Source: Maribellus luteus (GTDB lineage Bacteria; Bacteroidota; Bacteroidia; Bacteroidales; Prolixibacteraceae). From it: DNA of 64,000 bases. Positions 54,957 to 62,379 of this stretch are shown here, piece after piece. The stretch's first letter is position 1, and every line of letters starts with the position of its first letter. The stretch spans positions 1 to 64,000 of the forward strand of contig NZ_QWGR01000013.1 in NCBI RefSeq assembly GCF_003576475.1, in the 5' to 3' direction. The position numbers and the translations under genes were made by a program. The notes beneath the pieces are model-generated. The model was given only the letters and a program-made list of their open reading frames with translations. It did no database searches and was not told the origin of the DNA.

Positions 54957-55908
54957 CAACATGAGCAAAGCAGCCCAAATCATCCAGCAAGGTGGTCTGG
55001 TTGCTTTTCCTACCGAAACAGTATATGGATTGGGTGCCAATGCGCTCGATCCTTATGCTGTTGCTAAAATATTCGCGCTAAAGGAACGGCCTTCGTTTGA
55101 TCCGCTGATTGTTCACATCGCGTCGTTCGACGACCTTGAACAGCTAACCAGCGGAACGGGCGAAAACGTACTGCGTCTGGCCAAGCATTTCTGGCCCGGC
55201 CCGCTAACCATTGTTCTGCCCAAAAGCGATAAAGTACCCGATATTGTAACTTCCGGACTGCCGACGGTTGGGATTCGCATGCCCGACAACCCAACGGCAC
55301 TGGAGCTGATCAGAACCTCGGGCTGCCCCATAGCTGCCCCGAGCGCCAATAAATTCGGACAACTGAGCCCGGTTAGCGCTTCGCATGTAAAAAAACAGCT
55401 ACCCGACGTGGATTACGTACTCGATGGCGGAGCCACTTCGGTGGGGATCGAATCGACTATTGTTTCCATCGAAGGCAATACCTGCCAGTTGCTGCGACCG
55501 GGTTTTATTACGCAGGAAGACATTGAGCAGGCATTCCCCGGCACCTTTGTTTTCAACCAGTCGAAACCTGAAAAACTGGTTTCGCCGGGCTTGTTAAAAA
55601 GTCATTATTCCCCCAAAAAGCCTTTGTATATTTTAAGCGAAGCGGGGAAATCCCTGCCCGAAGCATCGGGGCTCATTTTACACAGTGTCGCAAACAGTGC
55701 TCACACAGCCGGCAAAGTGATCTACACATCGCAAACCGGAAACCTGGTGGAAGTGGCCGCCAATTTGTTTGCCGCCCTGCATACAATGGAAGAAGATGCC
55801 CATGTGAAAAACATTTTTATAGAACCGGTTGTTGAAAAGGGGTTAGGCATGGCAATAATGGATCGCGTTAAGAAAGCCGCCTATCAATACAATAATCATA
55901 CGAACTAA
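54946..55908 (+). CDS. L-threonylcarbamoyladenylate synthase (Sua5/YwlC/TsaC family)
   Basis: The protein has 320 residues from ATG 54946, which overlaps the PurE-like stop; ATG 54961 (MSKAAQIIQQGG) is an equally possible start. The N-terminal YrdC domain (about 10-195) shows GLVAFPTETVYGLGANA, ALKERPSFDPLIVHI, WPGPLTIVLPKS, VGIRMPDNPTALELI and PIAAPSANKFGQLSPVSA. A linker with VSPGLLKSHYSPKKPL leads into the Sua5 C-terminal domain. The enzyme makes threonylcarbamoyl-AMP from Thr, bicarbonate and ATP for t6A tRNA modification. Bicarbonate as substrate is notable next to a carbonic anhydrase. Probably the genomic housekeeping copy, but a specialised paralogue cannot be excluded. Confidence 0.93.
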   Translation: MTNNNMSKAAQIIQQGGLVAFPTETVYGLGANALDPYAVAKIFALKERPSFDPLIVHIASFDDLEQLTSGTGENVLRLAKHFWPGPLTIVLPKSDKVPDIVTSGLPTVGIRMPDNPTALELIRTSGCPIAAPSANKFGQLSPVSASHVKKQLPDVDYVLDGGATSVGIESTIVSIEGNTCQLLRPGFITQEDIEQAFPGTFVFNQSKPEKLVSPGLLKSHYSPKKPLYILSEAGKSLPEASGLILHSVANSAHTAGKVIYTSQTGNLVEVAANLFAALHTMEEDAHVKNIFIEPVVEKGLGMAIMDRVKKAAYQYNNHTN

Positions 55909-55914
55909 AAGCAA

Positions 55915-56541
55915 ATGTGGACACATACCAAGGAATCGCAGGAAAAAATGACGCCCCGGGAAGCACTGGGCTACTTAAAGGAAGGTAATCTTCGTTTTGT
56001 AAACAACCTGCAAACCGACAGAAACCTGCTCAAACAGGTCAACCTTACATCAGAAGGCCAGTTTCCCTTTGCCACCATACTCAGTTGCATCGACTCCCGC
56101 ACATCGGCCGAATTAATTTTCGACCAGGGGCTGGGCGATATTTTCAGCATCCGCATTGCCGGAAATGTGCTGAACACCGATATTCTGGGAAGTATGGAAT
56201 ATGCCTGCGGCCTGGCAAAATCGAAGATTATTGTTGTTTTGGGGCACACCAACTGCGGGGCGGTCATCAGTGCGTGCAACAACCTGGAAATTGGCCACCT
56301 TACTTCGCTGCTGAATAAAATAAAGCCCGCTGTTGAAAGCGAGACCACGGTAACAGACAACCGCACCGGCAGCAACCCCGATTTTGTGAGTAAAGTAAGT
56401 ACCGCCAACGTAAAACACACCATCCGCCAAATTCGCGCACAAAGCCCCATCATCAAAGACCTGGAAGAAAAAGGAGACATCATCATTACCGGTGGCCTCT
56501 ACAGTGTCGAAACCGGCGTAGTTACTTTTTTTGACAACTAA
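55915..56541 (+). CDS. Beta-class carbonic anhydrase
   Basis: The 208-residue cytosolic zinc enzyme interconverts CO2 and bicarbonate. The beta-class ligands are Cys58, His111 and Cys114 (SCIDSRT and LGHTNCGAV), with the Asp60-Arg62 dyad intact; FSIRIAGNV and the C-terminal GDIIITGGLYSVETGVV strand are also typical. It starts 6 bp after the Sua5-like gene and closes the operon. In this context it would feed the bicarbonate- or CO2-using partners (Sua5 and class II PurE). An alternative start at MTPREALGY (12th codon) is possible. Confidence 0.95.
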   Translation: MWTHTKESQEKMTPREALGYLKEGNLRFVNNLQTDRNLLKQVNLTSEGQFPFATILSCIDSRTSAELIFDQGLGDIFSIRIAGNVLNTDILGSMEYACGLAKSKIIVVLGHTNCGAVISACNNLEIGHLTSLLNKIKPAVESETTVTDNRTGSNPDFVSKVSTANVKHTIRQIRAQSPIIKDLEEKGDIIITGGLYSVETGVVTFFDN

Positions 56542-56554
56542 GCCGTTCGCGGCA

Positions 56555-56830
56555 ATGCTTCAATGCTTCAATGCGTGAATGCTAGAATGCTTTAATGCAA
56601 GAATAAGCTGCGAGCCTCTAGCTGCGAGCCACAAGCTTCAAGCTATTGGAAATTGAATATTGGAAATTTTACCTTTTCAATCCTTCAATCCTTCAATCCT
56701 TTCGATGGCAATGCTTGAATGCGAAAATGCTTTAATGCAAGAATGAGCTGCGAGCTGCGAGCCTCTAGCTGCGAGTCATTGGAAATTCTGCCTTTTCAAT
56801 CCTTCAGTCCTTCAGTCCTTCAATCCCTGT
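56555..56830. repeat. Degenerate short-repeat block
   Basis: Runs of AATGCTT(C/G)AATGC, GAGCTGCGAGC(C)TCTAGCTGCGAG, and TTTTCAATCCTTCAATCCTTC occur twice (about 56555-56705 and 56706-56830) with small changes. A related AAGCTTCGAGCTTCGAG string follows pntB at about 12140. No gene is present; this looks like slippage-driven intergenic repeat DNA. Confidence 0.6.
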
Positions 56831-56855
56831 AAACTGCGACTGAGTTTTCCTTCCA

Positions 56856-57212
56856 TATATCCTGATTTTGGATTCGTAAAACCCCACTTTAAACAAGCCA
56901 AAGCTAACTCTGCGGGAGATAAAGCTACCTTTCAACAACAACTTTCTCCCTTTTAACAAGAACATCCTGGCTAAAAACGAGACAATTCTAACTTTAAGTG
57001 AGAACATCCTGGCAAAAAGCAAGAACATCCTAACTTTTTACAAGAACATCCTGGCAAAAAGCGAGAACATCCTAACTTTTAACGAGAACTTCCTTGTAAA
57101 AAGTGAGAACTTTCTCACTAAAAACGAGAACGTTCTAAGTTTAAGCGAGAACAAGCTCACTTTTTTCTAGCCTTTCGGGGTAAAAAGTGAGCTTAACGAG
57201 GGTTTTACTTAG
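56856..57212. repeat. 21-bp phase-perfect minisatellite
   Basis: About 17 units of exactly 21 bp lie head to tail without any indel. The clearest ten run from 56961 to 57170 with the core AACATCCTGGCAAAAAGCGAG alternating with AACATCCTAACTTTTAACGAG, so the higher-order unit is 42 bp. More diverged units extend to 56856 on the left and 57212 on the right. On the plus strand frame the core would encode NILAKSE/NILTFNE heptads and stays open from 56880 to the TAG at 57168, but there is no start codon and TAA occurs at 56877. AAGCTCACTTTTT (57154) and AAAAAGTGAGCTT (about 57182) form a 13-bp stem at the right end. The DNA from 57213 to 57499 is AT-rich with no gene. Confidence 0.75.
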
Positions 57213-57499
57213 AACTGCGAACTCCGGCCGGCTGTTTATGCCCGATAACACCCTGTTTAGAAAAGCTTTGGTTGATTTTCTGTTTATATTTAGGCAGCAA
57301 ATCATTAAAAACCGTTGAATACGCTTTATCACAAAAAAACAGAGAAATTAATAAAACAGAATAGGTGTGCTTATCCCCATTTGGGTGTATAACAACACTT
57401 TTTTAAACGATAAAAGAGAAATAACAACAGTGGTGACATACAAATGTTATGGACAACTTGGAGAATGCATACAGCAAATAGAAATCTTAATATGAAATT

Positions 57500-59596
57500 A
57501 TGGATATAGAAATTAAAAACTGTAATAATATTGAGACTGGTAAAATAGAAATTACCAAAGACAAGTTAAATCTAAAGTTTGGTATAAATGGAACAGGAAA
57601 AAGTACCATTACTAAAGCACTTCAATTAAAAGTTGATTCTCCTGAAAATCTAAAAGAATTATTGCCATTTAAGTATAGAAATGCTGAGAATGAAATTACT
57701 CCACAAATAATTCCATCAGAGGAAATTAATAGTATTTTGATTTTTAATGAGGAATATTTAAATCAGTTTCTATTTAGAGAGGATGAATTGATTTCTAATA
57801 GCTATGAAATATTTATTAAAACTCCAGAATATCAGCAGTTAACCGTACAAATTGAACAACTTTTATCTGATATTAAAAGAGTATTCTCAGAAAATGAAGA
57901 ACTTGAAATGATAATTTCAGATTTTGAAAGTTTATCTAAAAGTTTTACGACAACTCAAACAGGACTATCAAAAACTTCTGCTTTATACAAAGGTCTAAAG
58001 GAAGGAAACAAAATTGCTCATGTCCCTGAAGTATTGAAGGGATATTCCAAATTAATAAAAAATAAAGATTGCGTTAGTTGGTTGGAATGGCAGAGTAAAG
58101 GAGAGCAATTTCTAGAAATATCAGATGATTGCCCATATTGTACGTCTGCAACAATTGATAAAAAGGAAGCAATTAAATCAGTATCTACATATTATAATAA
58201 AACTGTCGTTAAAAACTTTAATGTAATAATTGATGCACTAAAGAATTTAGGTGAATATTTTTCTGCTGATGCAAATGCAACTTTAAAAACAATAACCGAA
58301 AAACAAACTGGACTTGACGATTCAGAGATGAATTATATCGTTGTTGTAAAACAACAAATTGATGACTTGTTGACAAAACTTAGGTCTTTAAAAAATATCT
58401 CTCCAATTACATTTAGTTCTGACGAAAAGGTAGAACAGAAATTGAAAGATTTGATAATAAATATTGAGTTGTTTGATAGATTAAAAGCAGATAAAACAGT
58501 TGAAATTATTAAATCACTAAACCAATCATTAAATACAGTACTTGAAAAAGTTGGCATCTTGCAAGGTGAGGTTAGCAAACAAAAAAATCTTATTAAAAAA
58601 CTTATTGAAAAACATCAAAAGAGTATAAATTCATTTCTTTCAAATGCTGGCTATAAATACACTGTTGAAATTATTAACAACAATACAAATGATTATAAAC
58701 TTTTATTAAAGCACATTGATTCTACTGAAACTATTAATGGAGGAAACCAATTTTTAAGCTTTGGTGAAAGGAATGCTTTCTCGTTAGTGCTTTTCATGTA
58801 TGAAGCATTGCATAAAAAACCTGAATTAATTGTACTTGATGACCCAATATCATCCTTTGATAAAAACAAAAAATATGCGATTATGCATATGCTTTTTAGA
58901 GGAAAAAGTGCTGATTGTTTTCTTAATAAAACAGTATTGATGTTGACACATGACCTTGACCCAGTAATTGATACTGTTAAAGTTCTTAAGGAATTTAATA
59001 ATTTATCAGTTGCCAGTTTTATTTCAACTTCAAATGGTGTGTTAGAAGAAAGAGAAATTAGAAAAAGTAATTTATTATCATTTGCACAAATATGTAAAAA
59101 GACATTAGAATCGGACATCCCTGATATTATTAAATTAATTTATTTACGAAGACATTTTGAAATAATTGATGACCTAGGTGATGAATACGAGGTACTCTCT
59201 AATCTATTTCATAAAAGAGAAAAAGAAAATTGTAAAGACCAACGAAAAGAAATTGGAAACGATGCAATGAGTGAACTTGATTTCAATAATGGAATTACTA
59301 AAATCAAACAGCAGATTCTTCATTTCGACTATGATTCGATGCTGGCAAGTATTAAGGATGTCGTTTATTTAAAAGAAATATATGCAAGAGCATCGAATAA
59401 CTACACGAAACTAAATATTTTTCGTTTGATTTATGATGCAAATCTAAATCAGTTACCTAATGTTCTTAGAAAATTCATCAATGAGACATATCACATTGAA
59501 AATGAACTAATTTGTCAATTAGACCCAAATGATTACAATTTGATTCCTGATTTTATAATTGATGATTGTGATAAATATATTATAGAAAGTAATTAG
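57500..59596 (+). CDS. AAA_13-like (PrrC/RloC superfamily) ATPase with CxxC in coiled coil
   Basis: The 698-residue cytosolic protein has an ABC/SMC-type ATPase split by a coiled coil. Walker A is GINGTGKS (28-35), the signature LSFGE is at 419-423, Walker B LIVLDDP at 443-449 and the switch His in LTHD at 482-485. The insert (about 100-380) is helical and contains DDCPYC with Cys211 and Cys214, a zinc-hook-like pair as in RloC/Rad50. The C-terminal 200 residues could hold an effector: R550-x3-E554 and His571 (SNLFHK) resemble an RNase-type Arg/Glu/His set, but PNVLRKFIN at 653-661 is a second candidate without a matching His. Base composition is far more AT-rich than the neighbours, and the gene is flanked by repeats: likely horizontally acquired, perhaps anti-phage. 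Confidence 0.75.
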   Translation: MDIEIKNCNNIETGKIEITKDKLNLKFGINGTGKSTITKALQLKVDSPENLKELLPFKYRNAENEITPQIIPSEEINSILIFNEEYLNQFLFREDELISNSYEIFIKTPEYQQLTVQIEQLLSDIKRVFSENEELEMIISDFESLSKSFTTTQTGLSKTSALYKGLKEGNKIAHVPEVLKGYSKLIKNKDCVSWLEWQSKGEQFLEISDDCPYCTSATIDKKEAIKSVSTYYNKTVVKNFNVIIDALKNLGEYFSADANATLKTITEKQTGLDDSEMNYIVVVKQQIDDLLTKLRSLKNISPITFSSDEKVEQKLKDLIINIELFDRLKADKTVEIIKSLNQSLNTVLEKVGILQGEVSKQKNLIKKLIEKHQKSINSFLSNAGYKYTVEIINNNTNDYKLLLKHIDSTETINGGNQFLSFGERNAFSLVLFMYEALHKKPELIVLDDPISSFDKNKKYAIMHMLFRGKSADCFLNKTVLMLTHDLDPVIDTVKVLKEFNNLSVASFISTSNGVLEEREIRKSNLLSFAQICKKTLESDIPDIIKLIYLRRHFEIIDDLGDEYEVLSNLFHKREKENCKDQRKEIGNDAMSELDFNNGITKIKQQILHFDYDSMLASIKDVVYLKEIYARASNNYTKLNIFRLIYDANLNQLPNVLRKFINETYHIENELICQLDPNDYNLIPDFIIDDCDKYIIESN

Positions 59597-59690
59597 GACA
59601 TAATCAAATACAGGCTATAACACGCGGTCATAAGTAATGCCGGACGATGTCCAGCTCGTTCCGATTTGCAATCGGAGCACAACTCACAAA

Positions 59691-59945
59691 AGTTGATGCG
59701 CCAATGCCGATTTACAACCGCACCAAAACAGTCTTCTAAAACAGCGCCACCCACTAAAGCCTTGAAAAAACAACAAACGGTACCTTTCCCCACATTCCTG
59801 AATCCGAAGGATTCACAGGTCGATAGACAATCGATGAACAGAAAAAATACGACTCCGGCCGGAGTCGAACCACTGTATGCTTTCCCCAGACTACAAACAT
59901 GTGATACCTCCGGTATCGAAAACCATTTTGGAAATACGACCGCAC
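59691..59945. repeat. 255-bp direct repeat, copy 1, with REP-like palindromes
   Basis: The segment from AGTTGATGCGCCAATGC to GACCGCAC is repeated with roughly 10% differences at 60350-60603. Inside are short palindromes typical of Bacteroidota intergenic repeats: GAATCCGAAGGATTC, ACTCCGGCCGGAGT and GATACCTCCGGTATC. No coding sequence. The stretch 59597-59690 contains GGCTATAACACGCGG, similar to the core at 950. Confidence 0.75.
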
Positions 59946-60349
59946 TGCCCTCCCCGCTTGCGCCTTCCATAACTATCGGGAAGCAATCGGTAATCCGGAA
60001 GGATTGAAACAGGAAGCCAGCAAGTAACCTTTTCGGCCATTAAATTTATATCGCTGCGCTGCAGCTCGGCTGTTTTTCGTATCTCTTTTTTCTATAAATA
60101 TATTGCTGCGCTGCAGCCACTTTTTTAAGCAACAGCGTTGCGGTAATATGTATAGGAAATTCCAGGCAAGAGATAATAAGCCCCAGCGGGGCGAAACATT
60201 CCGGAACACCACTGCTGGAAAGATATACTCCCCGCTCGCGCCTACCATAACTATCGGGAAGCACCCGGTGCACCATCCCTAAGGATGGATAAATACAGTT
60301 TTCAATCGTTGGCTGAGGCATGGATTACACCCGGTGCGCAACCCCCAAG
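59946..60349. repeat. REP-like palindrome cluster between the two direct repeats
   Basis: Smaller duplications lie here: CATAACTATCGGGAAGCA occurs at about 59969 and 60248, and GCTGCGCTGCAGC at about 60052 and 60104. CCCCAGCGGGG at about 60181 is another palindrome. No gene is recognised. Confidence 0.55.
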
Positions 60350-60603
60350 AGTTGATGCGCCAATGCAGATTTACAACCACACCAAAACAGTCTTCTAAAA
60401 CCGCACACCCACTAAAGCCTTGAAAAAACAACAAACGCTACATTTCCCCACAATCCTGAATCCGGAGGATTCACAGGTCGATAGACAATACGATGATCAG
60501 AAAAGATACGACTCCGGCAGGAGTCGAACCATTGCATTTCTTTCCTGGCTACAAACATGTGATACCTCCGGTATCGAAAATCATTTTGGAAATCCGACCG
60601 CAC
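60350..60603. repeat. 255-bp direct repeat, copy 2
   Basis: This is the second copy of 59691-59945, in the same orientation and starting 659 bp further on. It keeps GAATCCGGAGGATTC, ACTCCGGCAGGAGT and GATACCTCCGGTATC. It ends 60 bp before the convergent cupin gene fragment. Confidence 0.75.
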
Positions 60604-60664
60604 CAACCGCCACTTGCAATAAAACCGGCACGTTTCTTCCCGTGCAGGCTGTTTTGTTTTCAGG

Positions 60665-61169
60665 CTATCGAGGCTTTTCCTGAATCATTTCATTCGAATC
60701 TACGGGGTAGCTATCGAATTTCTGGTAAAGCTTTAAAAACTCCTGCGGATTAACCGGATTTGAGCCAAGCACCTGTTGCAAGCCTTTGAAAAAACCTTCG
60801 CGCTTTTCGGCCGGGTTAAACAGCAACATGACACGGGCCGGCGTGCTTTGCTTATTTTTAAAAGCATGAGGTGTAAAACGGGGAATGTAAACAATCGTTC
60901 CGGGCACGGCATCCACTTTTTTTTGTACCTGCCTGCAGGCTTACAATCCCTTCCTCCACAATAAAAGTTTCATCCATAAAACGATGATAATGCAACTTAG
61001 CCCCTTCTGCCCCGCCGTCAAGCGTAATCTGGTAAATTCCAAACCGGTCGTTGGTATCTTCGCTGGTTAAGCGCAGCACCACCGACGAATTTCCAAAAGC
61101 AATCCATTCTCCTTCATCGGGCAGAATCACCTTTGCTTCGTTCTCCAACTGATCATTTAAATAGTCCAT
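60665..61169 (-). pseudogene. Cupin-domain gene interrupted by a frameshift at an A8 run
   Basis: Two overlapping frames together make one cupin protein of about 168 residues. The first part (start 61169) has EGEWIAFGNSSVVLRLTSED and cupin motif 1, GAKLHYHRFMDETFIVEEG, up to SLQAGTKK; the second frame resumes with VDAVPGTIVYIPRFTPHAF (motif 2) and runs to the stop at 60665. The break is at eight A residues on the coding strand (60917-60924): seven would restore one continuous frame. It may be a true pseudogene, a homopolymer sequencing error, or transcriptional slippage. It is the third gene of the operon under the ECF41-type promoter. Confidence 0.8.
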
Positions 61170-61180
61170 AAGTACTCGCG

Positions 61181-61645
61181 TTAGGGCTGTTCAATCAATT
61201 CTATTTTGGGGAAATTTCCGATCACCTTCCACTCATCCTGCTCTAAAACAAGCGAGATATAGGAATCGAAATTCAGGTACTGATGCGAAAGAAAAACATG
61301 CACCATCGCCATATCACCATTCACATCAACCGACAGAAATTCGACAGATCGTTTTATTCCTCCAAATTTGCCTTTTGCCACATGTTCGAGGTACGATGCG
61401 CGATTGATTAGGCGCACCCCGGATTCCCCGAAATAACCATTTTGCACATTGCTAAACTTTTCGTGTAAGGCAGTTGCCAGGCGTTCGAGGTCCTGCTCAT
61501 CAGCCCCCTCGATAAAGTCGTTACACACACGAATAATTTGTTCTTTGTTGTTCATAGATTCTGTTTGTTTTACTTGATTTTGATTGACGAAAGAAAAGGA
61601 TGCCAACATTGAAACGGCCAGCAAACTCAAGATAATTCTTCGCAT
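61181..61645 (-). CDS. NTF2-like/lumazine-binding-type secreted protein
   Basis: The 154-residue protein has a hydrophobic N-terminus (MRRIILSLLAVSMLASFSF) that is probably a signal peptide, followed by a SnoaL/NTF2-like fold (putative lumazine-binding, DUF4440-like): EQIIRVCNDFIEGADEQDLERLATALHEKFSNVQ, ASYLEHVAKGKFGG, VDVNGDMAMVHVFLSHQY and LVLEQDEWKVIGNF. A shorter product from the internal Met31 (MNNKEQII) would be cytosolic. The C-terminus of ECF41 sigma factors has the same SnoaL-like fold, so this protein may bind a similar small molecule. It lies 24 bp after the quinone reductase gene and 11 bp before the cupin. Confidence 0.75.
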   Translation of the reverse strand: MRRIILSLLAVSMLASFSFVNQNQVKQTESMNNKEQIIRVCNDFIEGADEQDLERLATALHEKFSNVQNGYFGESGVRLINRASYLEHVAKGKFGGIKRSVEFLSVDVNGDMAMVHVFLSHQYLNFDSYISLVLEQDEWKVIGNFPKIELIEQP

Positions 61646-61669
61646 AAAGGGTATTTTTAATCGTATCAG

Positions 61670-62248
61670 TTAATTTGCATGCAGGCCCAGCGTCTCTACT
61701 TGCTGAAGCCATTTCGTTCGGCTCTCATGGGTTGAACTTCGTACCGGCGAGAAAATGGTGGTTTTCACCGGAGCGATCCCGCAATAATTCAGAAGCCCCT
61801 GTTTCATGGCCCGTATTCCAAAGCTTTGGTAAAAAAGGCTGTAAAACCATTTGGGCGTGTCCATCGTGACCACCAAACGAGCGGTCTTTCCGCGAAGCAG
61901 CTTAATCAGTTTCTTCTGCTCCGGATCGTGCTTATAGGCAAAACCCGAAAGAAACACCCGGTCGATAAAGCCTTTTAGCAACGCGGGATAGGCACCCCAC
62001 CAAATGGGAAAGACAAATACCAGGTGATCGGCCTTTCTGATTTTCTCCTGTGCTTTCAGAATGTCCGGCTCCAATTGTCCGGTATCGGTGCGGCTACCTT
62101 TTAAAACCAGGTTGAAATTTAAATCATTGAGGCTTAGCATTTCAATTTTATGACCCGCTTTCCGGGCTCCCTTTTCGTAGCTTTCGGCAATCGATTCCGA
62201 TAAACTTCCCTCCCGGGGATGCCCGTTAATGACAAGTATCTTCTTCAT
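61670..62248 (-). CDS. NAD(P)H-dependent FMN oxidoreductase (quinone reductase, flavodoxin fold)
   Basis: The protein has 192 residues from ATG 62248 (MKKILVINGHPREGSLSESIAESY); the longer frame adds 13 non-conserved residues. Flavodoxin_2-family features are NGHPREGSLS (phosphate loop for FMN), ADHLVFVFPIWWGAYPALLKGFIDRVF and GKTARLVVTMDTPKWFYSLF. It is similar in layout to MdaB/KefF-type quinone reductases that perform two-electron reduction of quinones. It is the first gene of the operon, 19-26 bp downstream of a promoter matching the ECF41 type; the divergent ECF41-like sigma factor is the likely activator. Confidence 0.88.
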   Translation of the reverse strand: MKKILVINGHPREGSLSESIAESYEKGARKAGHKIEMLSLNDLNFNLVLKGSRTDTGQLEPDILKAQEKIRKADHLVFVFPIWWGAYPALLKGFIDRVFLSGFAYKHDPEQKKLIKLLRGKTARLVVTMDTPKWFYSLFYQSFGIRAMKQGLLNYCGIAPVKTTIFSPVRSSTHESRTKWLQQVETLGLHAN

Positions 62249-62273
62249 ACATTTTTGTTTAATTTTGAAGTAA

Positions 62274-62300
62274 GACACGGCAGCCACGTTTTTTGTGACA
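62274..62300 (-). promoter_or_regulatory. ECF41-type promoter upstream of the quinone reductase
   Basis: On the minus strand TGTCACA (62300-62294) is followed by a 16-bp spacer and TGTC (62277-62274). The ECF41 consensus known from other phyla is TGTCACA-N16-CGTC, so the -35 box is exact and the -10 box differs at one base. Confidence 0.7.
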
Positions 62301-62332
62301 CATTTTTATTTCCGAAGAAAAATGAAGTTTTC

Positions 62333-62359
62333 AGTCACACTTTTGCCCGTTCATTTGTC
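62333..62359 (+). promoter_or_regulatory. ECF41-type promoter upstream of the sigma-factor gene
   Basis: AGTCACA (62333-62339), a 16-bp spacer and TGTC (62356-62359) match the divergent promoter at 62274-62300 with identical spacing and the same -10 box. It lies 20 bp before the start codon, which implies autoregulation with a very short leader. Confidence 0.65.
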
Positions 62360-62379
62360 TTATATTCTAAAATCGTGGT

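Noticed and set aside
56804-57028. 74-codon minus-strand frame inside the 21-bp repeat array
   Set aside because: Its heptad pattern merely reflects the 21-bp DNA period, and stops occur in the neighbouring units.
56856-57212. CRISPR array
   Set aside because: There are no spacers: units are contiguous 21-mers that diverge gradually, and no cas genes are present.
57500-59596. Naming the ATPase RloC or PrrC
   Set aside because: The Arg-Glu-His nuclease triad cannot be placed with confidence and one candidate region lacks the His, so only the superfamily is stated.
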